DNA of 64,000 nucleotides from Notospermus geniculatus (GCA_002633025.1 NMRB01000201.1:230804-294803), one strand, 5' to 3'. Positions 39,276-51,276 are shown, counted from the first letter of the stretch. Numbers and translations: made by a program. The notes: generated by a model not told the origin, from the sequence alone.

Positions 39276-40772
39276 CTAAGTTAACACAGCTGTCTTCTTG
39301 TCCTTGGATTCTTCAACCACCTCGGTCTTGCCCGCCGCTTCAACGACTTCCTTGTCATCTTTCTTCGGGTCTGGCATGAACAAACCCATGTTGTAGGGTC
39401 TCTTCGGATGAAACTTCCATTTGCAGTAGTAAACGTATTGGCCAACTGGCCCAGAGCCGCCCTCCTTGGCGGTTTTCATATCTGGCATTTCCGCGTGGCA
39501 GTCTTTATCCTTGGAGCAGTGACAGAGCTGAAAGCAACGAGAAATGCACTGGGCGTGAATCGTCAATCCGTCAATCGTTGAAAATGTTAACCACACCCGA
39601 CATCAGGAAGGGCAGCCGTGAACAGGAACGCGGCGAGAGCTTTGTGCTTCCCTCGCCTCGTTGCTTCTGAACAAAGCTTTCTCCTCGTTTGCCCCACGAA
39701 CGCGGAAAAGCTTTGTTCAGAAGCAGCGAGGCGAGGGAACAAAGCTTTTGCCACCTTCCTGTTCGTGCTAATCACAGCCTAGAAGGTATCCGCCACGGAC
39801 TACTGACGACTACGACGCACGACAATAACCCGATACATTCATGTTATCGTTGTCGTACGTAGTCCTCAGTCATCCGTGGCGGATACATCCTGGGCCTCCT
39901 GTCGGTGTCTTGACCAACCAGGCGAGATCGGAATCCAGTGACTCGTGAATGCCCGCCATCGCCTTCGTCGGCCACCATCTCGATGTATACGTTCCTGAGG
40001 CTAGCCGTCATTGAAACCTCTAGTTCAGGCGATACATGCCGACTTCTGGGCCATGTCAAGTTTAGGGGATACTGCCAATGAAGAACACGCCGACCACTTG
40101 TCTGAACGGTGTAGGCTATGGTCTACGACTAGTTGTCATCGGGGAAAAATCTGCCACACCTGAACCGCACCGGCCGCTCTTGGCATTCGATTAGGGCCCT
40201 GTTGTTTCCGATTGATTTCTGACACTACATGTGTATTTTGTTTGGCTGCCAACGCTCTTGACAGCTTTTACAATTTACACGGTGACAGTCATAACACACA
40301 TACCGTCAATTTTCTCTTCTCCAATTTCGGGTCGATCTCCGAGTCGGAGCACATGGTGTTTTTATCCAGCTGTCCTGTTTTTTCATCGCTTGGGTGACAC
40401 TGAAATGATGGGTAAAAGAAGGATATTTACGAAGAAGCACCAAAGACCCCCATCTTGAAGTACCAACGCCTACGGTCAATTGGCCTTCGGACACGCTCCA
40501 GGCACGAATAAACTCTCTACGCACGGGTGGACCGCGCCCCCTTCGGAAGCGGGTAAACCGAATATGCACCCTTGAAGGTTCAAAGATGCAGATGCTAGAA
40601 TAACCATTGCCAGATTCTTCTTGAAGAAAGATACACCAGTGCCTACCTCATTCGCTCCTTTTTCCTCTTTATAAATTTGTGCAATTTCCTTTTCAATCTT
40701 ATTCACATCTGTCGATGAACAAAGTAACAAAGACGATAAAAGGACGAAAGACGAAAGCTTCAAGTTAGCCAT
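39276..40772 (-). CDS. Small secreted six-cysteine protein, 157 residues, family unknown
   Basis: Three exons, 40647-40772, 40304-40399 and 39276-39527, join in phase 0 from ATG to TAG. The first encodes a clear signal peptide (MANLKLSSFVLLSSLLL). Acceptors (catttcag, tgctttcag) and donors (gag|gtaggc, acg|gtatgt) are good. The mature part has Cys at about 43, 59, 76, 78, 84 and 109, enough for three disulfides, with a CHCSKDKDC block and VYYCKWKFHPKRP. Residues from about 118 on form a Lys/Glu/Asp-rich tail without Cys. I do not recognise the family. A secreted peptide or matrix component is inferred only from the signal and Cys content. It ends about 1 kb upstream of the modular gene's first exon, on the same strand. 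Confidence 0.75.
39622..39765. mobile_element. Inverted-repeat element in intron 2 of the small secreted-protein gene
   Basis: The block cctcgcctcgttgcttctga, followed by acaaagctt, is mirrored by aagctttgttcagaagcagcgaggcgagg. Arms of about 45 bp surround a short centre. Confidence 0.75.
39781..39893. mobile_element. Inverted-repeat element, about 110 bp
   Basis: The ends gaaggtatccgccacgga and tccgtggcggatacatcc, and the inner ctactgacgactacgacg and cgtacgtagtcctcagt, are inverted copies. It is adjacent to the element at 39622-39765. Confidence 0.75.
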
Positions 40773-41875
40773 TTTGTAATTGTTAATTATGGTATCCCGG
40801 ATTTTGAAAGAATCACCACTTCCAAAAGAAGCTGTCTGGTGTAAGACTCCTTCGCTCGGAGCTTCTTTTTGGAAAAGGTTCCTATCAGAAGCTGCCACTG
40901 AATCCTGTGTAAAGTGAGAACCTACCAACACAGGCACCAATCGAAAAAGGGACCAGTTCAAAAAGGCAATGAAGGAAACGGAATTTGCGGTTGAATGTTC
41001 TACTTATTTTGATGTAATTCTGACATTTACCCCGAATTTATTTTAAAACAGTCGCCAGATTTCACAGTGTTCTTTTTGATTTCGACACAGGTGCACTTAA
41101 TGTTACGCAATCTGTCGCATGGAGGTTGATTTGTGATTTAATGAACGTTCAAAAACTTTATGTCCAGTTAATTCTGTATAAAACGTGTTTCTGCAGACGA
41201 CAGGTTTTTGTGATTGTTCTAAACGATTTATGTGAAGTTGACCGAACGACGCAGGCGGGAAGACGGCCTTGTAATTCAGGGTGTCCCAAAAAATGTCCAG
41301 GGCAAACCAGGCAACATGTTTGCGTTAACGTATCGAATGAATGGTATGGGCCATCTTCCTAGACAAAATCCTAAATACCAATAACAGAACTTATCTTGAT
41401 GAAGTCTTTGCCCTAAGCCGTCTTGTTGTGAGGGCAATACGGATTAATCGGCAGATAAATAGACTGAAATGTCGAATTGAAGACGCTAATGGAAGATTAT
41501 TTATGTTTGAATATGATTAAGAAAGAAAAGTAAATGTTCGAAGATAGTGAATTCTTAGCGGAACTACAGTTACTCATATCGTCGGTAGGCAGCCCCATAG
41601 CAAAGGGAAGATACATACGTACACTCAAGTTCATGTGACAGAGAGTGAACTGACCCGACTGCCTAAGTTTTGGTTTTAGAAAAGGTACCATCGCCTGCGT
41701 CTGCTGGGAATTCGCCGCTCTGGCATCTTGTCACAAGCGCGAGGTAGGTCTAAAACTGCTTTTTTCTCATGATCGTTGTCGTTATTGACGACTGTCAAAA
41801 TTAAAACAGGAATGAATCCCAAGGACTGCATCATAAAAGGACACTCACTCAGAGGTAAAGCGTTTAAAGAAATGT

Positions 41876-42210
41876 ACACTGTTAGAAATTATTAATTTTA
41901 CAGTAGTGATTTTGCAGTAATTTTACAGAAAGTGCCTGCAGCAGAGTCCCCAGCACTTTCTGTAAATTTACATAATTTTTTTATGGTATGATTCATGTTT
42001 TCCTGTATTGGTTGGACTCCATTGGACATCCCATTATGATGCCTTCTGAGATCAGTATGAAAATATAATTTGGTCAGCCTCCAGTCAAGTCTCTGTTAAC
42101 ATTTATTTAAGTCTGTAGTTTTACAGATCACTCTGTAATTTTACAGATCCAGTCCTGGGGACTCTGCTGCACAGATTTTCTGTAAAATCTTCTGTTATTT
42201 CTAACAGTGT
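41876..42210. mobile_element. MITE, ends acactgttagaaat
   Basis: Inverted ends acactgttagaaat and atttctaacagtgt, with inner gcagcagagtccccag and ctggggactctgctgc. About 335 bp, non-coding. Confidence 0.85.
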
Positions 42211-42269
42211 ATTTACTAAGGTGTTAAAAGAGGTACGAGCCTGCTGGAAAACAACCGTGCGCAGCACTC

Positions 42270-42535
42270 GTCAGCGTAAAGGTAGGAATCCACCATTGAT
42301 TTTAAAGCTGATTTTGCGTTGCGACTTGCTTTGCATCTGGGGTTGCGTTGCAACTGGGCACTCGATCGCCGTAGTGGACTTGCTGGACGTGAATGGCGAA
42401 GATGTGGTCAATTTCAGTCGGCAATCGGTCGGCGACCGGTATCAGTTCCTTGCGATCATATTCAATCGCAGGTAGCAGGTTGCAAAGCAAGTCGCAACGC
42501 AGAAAATCAGCAATGGATTCCGAGCTTTAGGGTAG
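42270..42535. mobile_element. Inverted-repeat element, about 265 bp
   Basis: The block attttgcgttgcgacttgct is mirrored by agcaagtcgcaacgcagaaaat, and ccaccattgattttaaagc by an imperfect partner at the right end. No coding sequence despite open frames on both strands. Confidence 0.65.
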
Positions 42536-42602
42536 ATTCATACTTCTCCGTTTTGCGCTTTGCGCTCCGTTCCCTACGTTTATCTGTCGCGCCACTCCCA
42601 CT

Positions 42603-42906
42603 AGGCCGTGAGACATGACTGGAAAATATGGCTATTTCTTGATTTTTGCAGCGTAGTTATGGTAACTAAATATTTCCTCCTGTTTTATATGCAGATGGAC
42701 ATGCTAAACACATTCAGCTTGTTACCACAAGACAAAACTTGCACATTTAAAAAAGGGCGGCCATCTTGGAAATGTGCAGGTTTTGTCTTGTGGTAACAAG
42801 CTGAATGTGTTCAGCATGTCCATCTTCATATAAAACAGGATGAAATATTTAGTTACCAGAACTACGCTACGAAAGTGAAAAATAAATGGGCATGTCTCAC
42901 GGCCTA
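42603..42906. mobile_element. Palindromic element, ends ggccgtgagacatg
   Basis: The left end ggccgtgagacatg mirrors the right end catgtctcacggcc. Arms of over 100 bp include cattcagcttgttaccacaa and ttgtggtaacaagctgaatg. A half copy (right arm only) lies at about 51121-51276, right beside the second Shisa-like segment. Confidence 0.85.
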
Positions 42907-43301
42907 CACGGCGCTGTAGCGGCTCGACGCCCGCGATAGACTATCCTCTACACTCCTAACGCTCCGCTCTACTTAGCGCACGGAGTGTTTCGAGGGCAGA
43001 GACCAGTCTACTCAATATCCCGGTGAAGGTCCCGGATTCGATTCCTTCCGAGTTCTTTCATTTATTCTCAACTTTTCATTTTTTTATTTTTTTTTCAATT
43101 TTTATTTCATTTGTTATTTTATTTTTACCGGTCTTGCTAGTAACTGTGTTTGTGTTTCTCAACAGTGCACAAGCGAAATATTGCCATTCGCAACCTGTTG
43201 CGGACCCAAATGTGTTTTCCATCAGGAGGCTTGGAGATATTCTCACGCTCGTCAATTAACACGGAAACTTTCCTGCATTGGCTTCTCCGTGCTTCTAAAC
43301 A

Positions 43302-44344
43302 ATGAAAATACCATTCAAGTCCGCCATCTGCATTGGGACATTCCTGGGACTAGCGACACAAGGTAATGTTTAAAGGTACCATGTGCTGAGATTCATGTTC
43401 GGTCTCCCACGAGTGCATTTTGGTTCCCGAAGCCGCCGCTAGGGCTAGAAGGCGTGGGTACTGGCTGCCATCTTTGCGGCATAAGAGTTGTCGCGGATCT
43501 ATTTATAGATCATAATGTTGATATCACGGGTTATTTTTAGAATGGAGTACCCGTAACCACGTGGGTGCTAAATGTAATCGAACATGCCGAATCGCCCGGA
43601 ATGGCACAATGGCGTCGACCGGGAATCGCACCCCCGTGACTTCTCGGTGTTGCTCAACTTCAGCACTACCCCACAGCGCTCTCCTCAAGGACAACGACAT
43701 CAAGCGCTTTAACCTTGCTTTTAGCCTCAGTCAGTAAACATTGACAACCTGTTCCTTTTCCTTTTACCTCGTACAGTTTTGGGAGAGATATGTTCCAGCT
43801 ACTGTGACGCCACCTTTCATTGGAAACCGGCGGTAGACTGCAAACCGTACGGCTTGTGCTGTGGGTACGGCACAAAGCGATACTGCTGTGTCGACTACCG
43901 GGACCAGCTGAAGTCGTCCCCGAACCTCACAAAAGATGACTGCATTGTGATGTATAAAGACGAGCAACGCCGCCAGGCTTTTCTAAAAGCAATGAGAGGA
44001 ACAGCTCGGGCGATTTCGTCATGTCGCAGTCTCACAACCTTCTTACCTTGGTGAGCAGTTTTGCTGCTGCTGCTTTGCGTCATGAACTCTAAATCGTGCT
44101 GGGATGGTGGAAACCATGGAAGCGTAGTTTAGTTGGCGGAGCAAGTAAAAGTAAAAGACAGACGAGGACAATAAAACCATAAACATTACCGGACAAGGCA
44201 GTTCAGTCACCGAAGTATAAATTCTACTTCTGTTTATTTTGCAGGGTTGCAGTAGCTGTTTCGATGCCTGAGTTGTGCCATACTGTCTTGGAGAAGCTGA
44301 ACTCTTTAGAAGAGCTATTGCAGGAATTGCTGTCTGTTCGATAG
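43302..44344 (+). CDS. Secreted Shisa-like cysteine-rich protein, 144 residues (copy A)
   Basis: Exons 43302-43362, 43777-44050 and 44245-44344 join in phase to give 144 residues and TAG. Exon 1 is a signal peptide (about 1-20). Exon 2 has C26SSYC30, W36, DC42, CCG (48-50) and RYCC (55-58), the arrangement seen in the N-terminal domain of Shisa proteins (C..Y.D...W....C...CCG...RYCC). Shisa proteins continue into a transmembrane helix. Here the chain ends with a helical Leu/Glu-rich tail (about 124-144) and no membrane segment, so it appears secreted. NLT at about 70 is a possible N-glycosylation site. AATAAA lies at 44667-44672. Shisa relatives modulate Wnt/FGF or glutamate receptors, but that function should not be carried over from the motif alone. 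Confidence 0.78.
43590..43672 (-). mobile_element. Possible tRNA-like SINE head in intron 1
   Basis: On the minus strand, gggtagtgctgaagttgagc and then gggtgcgattcccgg resemble A- and B-box positions, but the B box is imperfect. The same segment is in copy B. Weak call. Confidence 0.3.
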
Positions 44345-44693
44345 CTAAGGAAACGAAGGATTTGACCAAAAATGCTTCCATCATTCCGAAGCTTTAGGAA
44401 TATCATGACATAGCTAGTTGCGTCATTTGTACTCTACGATTGGATTCGAAGCCACATTATCGGTCCTGCTAGTGGTGTCATCTGGTATATGCTCTAGGCA
44501 GGCTGATGCTGCTGAGCGCATTACAGGCCTGTAGGTGCTGCCATCTCCATTCAATACAAGGGACAATCACTCCTGTGCACGGCTGTCGGACTATCGTAGC
44601 GCGGCAGATTTCCAATAGAGGGAATTCGAAGGTCGATGAAATCGGCTGAAAGGAAATGAGTTTGCGAATAAAAGGTCTTCACTGTCACCTGCT

Positions 44694-45045
44694 AATGTAA
44701 TTGTTCTGGGTAGTTTGATGATGCCAATTCATACTTCCCCGCCGATCTATTGTATTGTTCTGGATATTCTCAGTTGCCAAGCTTAATCTGATGACGCCAA
44801 TTCAAACTTCTCCGCCAACCTATTGTAATTGTGTTGGGTAGTTTGACTTTCCAAGCTTAATCTGATGATGCCAGTTCATACTTCCTCCACCGATCTATTG
44901 TAATTCTTCCGAGTAGAGTTTGACTTTCCAAGCTTAATCTGATGATGCCAAGTCCTACTTCCACGCCGATATATTGTAATTGTCCAGGGTAGTTCGACTC
45001 CCAAGCTTTAATGTGATAACGCCAAGTCATTCTTCCTCGCTGATC
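44694..45045. repeat. Tandem repeat of about 75-bp units (copy A)
   Basis: About five imperfect units share ccaagcttaatctgatgatg, then a gccaattcatacttcc-type block, then tctattgtaattg. It lies downstream of the Shisa-like gene and is repeated in copy B at 53339-53690. Confidence 0.85.
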
Positions 45046-46070
45046 ACGTGGAACGGAAAAGCTTTGTTTGAAACCAACTTGGCGTGAAACTAACAATGTT
45101 CGTTCCGATGGCCGGTGAGGAAGTATGAATTGGCCCTTGGAAATGGACTCACCTTGGGACTTGGACGGACGGAAGGCTTGAATTTGTCTCCACTGAGAAT
45201 ATCAGAGATTGGCGCTCGCTCCCTCGCACACAATGCGGTAACGGATGAATGATGCGCTGCAACAAGTGGATATTTCTGTCCCCCAGTCAGAAATATCAAC
45301 TTGTCGCAGCGTGGGCTTGTCGGCGATGCGAGACTGCTTTCGGAGACTACAGAAAGGCGTCCGAAGTGGATGGATGTATGGCTGTCAGTGTCATTATTAC
45401 AATGGTCATTGTCCAGCCGGACAAATTGGCCATCATAATCGTTACTACTGTAGGGATGCTAATTTTATGGATCAGTGACCGCTCCCCGTGGCCGGCACGT
45501 GTGGGCCACAATTTCTGGGGGTGGGCGACATAGAGGAGCGAGGTAAAAACCCCTGCTGTGGGAGGATGCGCATGCACATATTAAGTTTTGTCGAACATAA
45601 ATGTGTATGTCCCATGCAAATATACACTTCCAACATAAATATGTTTGGTATCGAATTTTGCAACGAATATCATGCCATAGGCGACAATGTGACACTAGTC
45701 ATCCATTACCGTGTGATCTTCCCACAATCGCGGACTACGGCGCATCGCATCAGCTGTTTCCAGGAAGGATTATACCACTTTTGCTATAGGGGTTAATGCC
45801 TCCCTTAGGCAGGAGCGCACCTGAGCTCTCCCTGATGCATCCAGCGTAGCATAGATCTAACTGCAGATGAGTGTTACCACCATAGCAACTGCGCCGATAG
45901 AACAAAAATCAATAGTTGCTATATAAAGATTCCGAAGACACAGCTAGCTGGATCGGCTATCGAGAAATTGACTTGGGTCGAACTGCGTCGATAAACCCTT
46001 GGAGTGGTTGCGTCCACCTGGAACGAGGTTGGGAATTCCTCGCTCATCAGTTCACGCCAAGAAGTCGAAA

Positions 46071-46162
46071 ATGGCGTTTTGTGCGACGCTCACGCTCGCG
46101 TTTTGCGGAATATTTTTTGGAATAATATCTAATCTTGTTGCTTTTCCATCGGATCCTGTCGG
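46071..46162 (+). CDS. First exon with a signal/membrane segment, gene incomplete (copy A)
   Basis: ATG in a good context (gaaaatgg) opens a 30-codon exon, MAFCATLTLAFCGIFFGIIS and then NLVAFPSDPVG, with a consensus donor gg|gtgagtaag in phase 2. One strongly hydrophobic helix followed by AF.SD loosely recalls the first helix of claudin-like tetraspan proteins. That is a guess. I cannot place the following exons in the 3.5 kb before the gap or beyond. The exon and donor are identical in copy B (55239-55330), which supports it being real. Confidence 0.5.
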
Positions 46163-49100
46163 GTGAGTAAGAATCTTATTCTAGTTTGCACAAATTGAAA
46201 ATGTTTATTTCGTGATTTATATATGTGTATTTTTCGAACTCGTCGTCTGGTTCATGATTGCCGGCCATGTGGGGTTTCATTGATACAGTGTAGCCGGTTC
46301 TATTCGTGCAGTTGGTATTGAACCATGGCGATCGGCTCAGCCCAAGACGTCTGCGTTACATCAATTACTTGCATGTTTTTGAAAGGAATAGGCCCAAAAA
46401 GCTAGGCGATATGGATTGTTCTCTTTTCTGATGGAGAATTCGTCATAGGCCCAGTTCATCAGTTTCCGATCGCTGGACTCGGTTGCGTCGCAAGGCGGGA
46501 AAACTGACGAGGAGAACGAATGATGTTCTCAGAATTTTCTGTCGTCTCTTCGATGGGTCAAAATGGAAAACCTTTTGTTGAAAAGACACGGCCCATGGAA
46601 GTTTTAGCCTATAAAGATATACATTGTACTATACTTTCATCTGTGTGGGGAACAATGAAGTTGTTTGATGGCTCAGAATGGCGCAACCGTATCTAGTCAT
46701 TTTGAAATTGACCCCTTTGATAAGTGACCGGGCCTGCCGACTGATTTCGTTGAAATGAAGCAGCTTTATACAGGGTAATTCTTGAATAAGTTCGGAATGA
46801 AATTGACACCTAGTCTGTGGGAACTCAAGCCTTAATTGGGAATCAGCAACTGATTGCTGACCTTTGTCATTGCCAGTTCTGTGACCAGTGCAGGACATGT
46901 GGCCAGAATGCTTACAAAAAAATCATCATGCCAGCTGTACGCATCATGTGTCTCCCTTATTGACCCAACATCTCTTAGTTTTTTCTCATATATATCTGGC
47001 CATTGATGTAAGCCTGTATAAGCAAAATTATGTCAAGTTCATGTGCCATGTGGGCAGTTATGCAGGTCCCCATACCCTCGCATAATTATTTAATAATTAT
47101 ACTTGGCAAATAGGCCTATAATTTTGTTGAAACTACACAGATTACATTATGTCAAATATGTTATGATGGAGCTGTTCATATTTTCCAAGAATAATTAACT
47201 TGTTAGCTGACCCTGACAACATAGTAGTGAGGTTATTATGCCATGATCAGATGGAGTATATCATGTGCACCTTGCTGTGTGATTGTTTGCTGGGATGAAT
47301 GAACAATCATGATATGAATGTATGGGGTGTTTCAGAAAAGAAAAGTGTGTGTTGAAAACAATATTGGACCCCAAGAGCTTTGTGCAAAGTAGGTCTATGA
47401 CATAAATGTGTGTTCTTGCTCTGTTGAGTAGGCCTATGTTCTTGCTCTGCTGAGTGTGTTCTTGCTCTGCTAAAAGTGTTCTTGCTCTGCTAAAAGTAAT
47501 AGGAACTGTGTCTGGATGTCCCGCTTTGCTGGTGTTTGGCAGTCTGGATCTTGATTATGGAAGGGTTAATCAATTCAGCAGGAAGTATAGATAGGCCTAC
47601 ATGTACCTTGGTCTGCTGTGTGTGAAGTATAGGTCTGAGTTCAGTATGTAGGCTAGCTAAATAAAATGCATGCTAGTTGCTATAGTCTACGATACCTATT
47701 CCTTCTGCATGCCCAGTCTGAACATAGCCTAGTATAATACTGAGCTGCTGTATATTCAGTTACAGCTTTTATAAATGGCATATCAATCTAGTAGGCCTAT
47801 GCCTAGTTAGAATGAAACGAATTGTTTCAGCATCTAGGTATCTGGTAGCTCTGCAGGTGAAGTTCTGAAAAGTTGAAATGAAGTTCCTTTTTATTTATTT
47901 CTCTGAACAACAGTATTTCGCTTTTTTAGAGGTAGCCAACTCTTGGTGTGTAATGTCCATCAAAGGAAAATACACTTGCTTTACTAATATTGTTTCTCCA
48001 GTCCCATAACTAGTACACAGGATGAACGGCCCCATATTGCAAGCGATGCACACAATTTATTACGCAATGTGTGACAGTTCAGTCGTTACAAGAATATCAC
48101 ACGTCTCCCAATGGAATACTTCTTGGCATCAAAACTCGTTGCTTTGTAATTGCTAAATGAAAAAAACTCCCCAGCGATGCAAATCATATTATATAGAATC
48201 ATATATAATGATAAACATCCGTGCCAACGTGATGATGATTTTGATACACCACATGGATGGGGTATTTTCCAAGTAAACAGGTGTATTTTAAAAGGTGATT
48301 ATGGAATTTTCTCAGTGGTATGTCCTCTATAGACCTACTTTCAACTGACAATGGTTAAATACTAATGTTCATAAGTCCTATTTGCATGTATATAGATATG
48401 TATTATAAGGCACTGATTAACATAATCATGTATAATATATAAAATACAGCATTTATAATTTGGTTGACATCTGAAAGCACTGGCGAATTTTCAAAATCAA
48501 AATGATGTGCAAAACACTTCATCGTTGTCATTTGATGCAATCAACTCTGTTTGTATGTATCTGTATACTTCCTCTGGTTGCCATAGTTCTGGAGAAGTAA
48601 CTGCAAGTGTGTCAAATGGTATTGATGACAACTTGAATGCAAATAATTGTATAATAGAGGTGTTCTGATTAGTAGAACATGTACAGCGTTGTGATGTTGT
48701 ACATAATTACTCTGTGGGTAGCGTGATAAGTGTAAATATGTACATGTACCACATGTAATTGTACATTGATAGTCTTGAAAAACCATGATGTTTCATCATC
48801 AATGCCTGGAAATTGCATCAAAAAGTAGCTAATTTTCCAAAGTTTTTCTGAAAAGGGAGAGATTGTCTTCCGTTTGGTTAGCAGCATTTGCGTACCGGTA
48901 CTGGGGGCATGGCCCCCGCCCTCTTCCGATGTGCTGGATCGGGTGCTATGGCCAAAGTTGTTCATTTATTGTCATGATAAGAACTTGCTTAAAAGTTCTA
49001 CCTGTTCTTATACAGATTGTTGCAGAAACTTCCCATGAAACGAGAGTCAGTAGATGGCATTGCTTCAACTTGGCAATAGTTTCCATTTCAGAAAAACTCC

Positions 49101-49721
49101 ATTTCAGAAAAACCATTTCAGAAAAACAGCGTCTGGTAGTAATACAACATATAAACAGGTGTGTCATATTTACAACCATTGTCACCTGCTGAGGTGAGCA
49201 CCAGCAGTCACCAAACTCTACTAAGGATGAACAGGTTGCCATAATGGCCTTGGCGCTCAGCACTTCACACTGATTGCACTATTGCATTGCTATTGTCATT
49301 CTCATTGATCAGTCCAATATCACAGATGTCAATGCCCATCGTGTGCGTGCATTTTGCAACATAGATCAAGAATAAAAGTGCTTAATTGCTCTCAATTAAT
49401 ATCAGATTTATTTGAGTTAATCCTTAGTTAGTTTCATTTGATGGCTTCTCGCATGGTGTTGATTATTCGTAATGGATGTGATGGGCTTTTCATTCAGTGG
49501 GAAGTGTCCACTGTTGGTTTCTGTGGAGTCAATGAATTAACTTCCAATAAATTCACACCAGTAGGAAATCATGAATGTGCACATGCAGTCATTTACGTTG
49601 ATCAGTACTGGCAATCATCCTAGACCGTAGGCTGTCGGTTTATTCCCATTTTATCCTTTCCCAATTTGCCCCCTAATACAAACTCTATAGTTTAAAATAC
49701 AATACAAACTCTATGTATTTC
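46163..49721. other. Non-coding stretch downstream of the first exon, copy A
   Basis: It is likely intron. It holds a few units of the ttcttgctctgctaaaagtg repeat (about 47410-47500), a short ccatttcagaaaaa repeat near 49085, and the beginning of an aatacaaactctatag repeat at the gap edge. No convincing exon. Confidence 0.5.
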
Positions 49722-50699
49722 NNNNNNNNNNNNNNNNNNNNNNNNNNNNNNNNNNNNNNNNNNNNNNNNNNNNNNNNNNNNNNNNNNNNNNNNNNNNNNN
49801 NNNNNNNNNNNNNNNNNNNNNNNNNNNNNNNNNNNNNNNNNNNNNNNNNNNNNNNNNNNNNNNNNNNNNNNNNNNNNNNNNNNNNNNNNNNNNNNNNNNN
49901 NNNNNNNNNNNNNNNNNNNNNNNNNNNNNNNNNNNNNNNNNNNNNNNNNNNNNNNNNNNNNNNNNNNNNNNNNNNNNNNNNNNNNNNNNNNNNNNNNNNN
50001 NNNNNNNNNNNNNNNNNNNNNNNNNNNNNNNNNNNNNNNNNNNNNNNNNNNNNNNNNNNNNNNNNNNNNNNNNNNNNNNNNNNNNNNNNNNNNNNNNNNN
50101 NNNNNNNNNNNNNNNNNNNNNNNNNNNNNNNNNNNNNNNNNNNNNNNNNNNNNNNNNNNNNNNNNNNNNNNNNNNNNNNNNNNNNNNNNNNNNNNNNNNN
50201 NNNNNNNNNNNNNNNNNNNNNNNNNNNNNNNNNNNNNNNNNNNNNNNNNNNNNNNNNNNNNNNNNNNNNNNNNNNNNNNNNNNNNNNNNNNNNNNNNNNN
50301 NNNNNNNNNNNNNNNNNNNNNNNNNNNNNNNNNNNNNNNNNNNNNNNNNNNNNNNNNNNNNNNNNNNNNNNNNNNNNNNNNNNNNNNNNNNNNNNNNNNN
50401 NNNNNNNNNNNNNNNNNNNNNNNNNNNNNNNNNNNNNNNNNNNNNNNNNNNNNNNNNNNNNNNNNNNNNNNNNNNNNNNNNNNNNNNNNNNNNNNNNNNN
50501 NNNNNNNNNNNNNNNNNNNNNNNNNNNNNNNNNNNNNNNNNNNNNNNNNNNNNNNNNNNNNNNNNNNNNNNNNNNNNNNNNNNNNNNNNNNNNNNNNNNN
50601 NNNNNNNNNNNNNNNNNNNNNNNNNNNNNNNNNNNNNNNNNNNNNNNNNNNNNNNNNNNNNNNNNNNNNNNNNNNNNNNNNNNNNNNNNNNNNNNNNNN
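49722..50699. other. Assembly gap, 978 N
   Basis: A run of N. The left edge falls in an aatacaaactctatag tandem repeat and the right edge is a long palindrome, both of which are hard to assemble. Open frames across it are meaningless. Confidence 1.
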
Positions 50700-50911
50700 G
50701 GATGAAAATATTTTTTTTCAACATTGCTCTCATAGAGCTTCAAAATGATACCCATGATGATACCCTTTGGGTAACAGTTTTCGAGATTCCAAAAAAGGGT
50801 CCAAAAAGGGTCCAAATTCGGGATCTTGAAAACTGTTACCCAAAGGGTATCATCATGGGTATCATTTTGAAGCTCTATGAGAGCAATGTTGAAAAAAAAT
50901 ATTTTCATCCA
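50700..50911. mobile_element. Long near-perfect palindrome at the gap edge
   Basis: The left arm, ggatgaaaatattttttttc ... gggtaacagttttc, mirrors the right arm, gaaaactgttaccc ... ttttttttcaac-type ending aaatattttcatcc, about 90 bp each with only a few mismatches. No coding sequence. Confidence 0.9.
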
Positions 50912-51120
50912 CCTGCGGCCCCCGTGGAACTAGTGGGAAGGGGTCAAAAGTTGGATTTTTGGCCCTTTTTGACCCCCTCAGGGGTTTCAGTGTACATTTT
51001 TGGGAATGAAACGTATGCCATGTTGTTGTACTCACCGAGACCTTTAATTTGATACCCATGTTGATATGATTTGAAGACATCAAATTTTTGACCCCTACTG
51101 TTAACCCCTTTGGCCCTCTA

Positions 51121-51276
51121 AAATGGGCGGCCATCTTGGAAATGTGCAGGTTTTGTCTTGTGGTAACAAGCTGAATGTGTTCAGCATGTAAATCTTCATA
51201 TAAAACAGGAGGAAATATTTAGTTACCAGAACTACGCTACGAAAGTGAAAAATAAATGGGCATGTCTCACGGCCTA
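51121..51276. mobile_element. Half copy of the ggccgtgagacatg palindromic element
   Basis: From gggcggccatcttggaaatg to catgtctcacggcc, it matches the right arm of the element at 42603-42906. The left arm is absent. Confidence 0.8.

Larger units (their letters stand above)
43070..49721. repeat. Large direct repeat, copy A (ends at the N gap)
   Basis: This segment recurs at about 51690-59275 and carries the Shisa-like gene, the tandem-repeat block and a first exon. Most of it is nearly identical to copy B (one visible change in the last 1.6 kb). It differs strongly only around 47.4-47.95 kb, where copy B has an expanded minisatellite and a contig end. Copy A stops exactly at the N gap. Confidence 0.9.

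Noticed and set aside
45379-45533. Hydrophobic open frame after the Shisa-like gene that could be a transmembrane exon
   Set aside because: No clean acceptor/donor pair in the right phase. The spliced three-exon gene already ends with a stop and poly(A) signal, and the segment is disrupted by an insertion in copy B (54080).
49685-50908. Open frames of more than 300 codons
   Set aside because: They consist almost wholly of N from the assembly gap.
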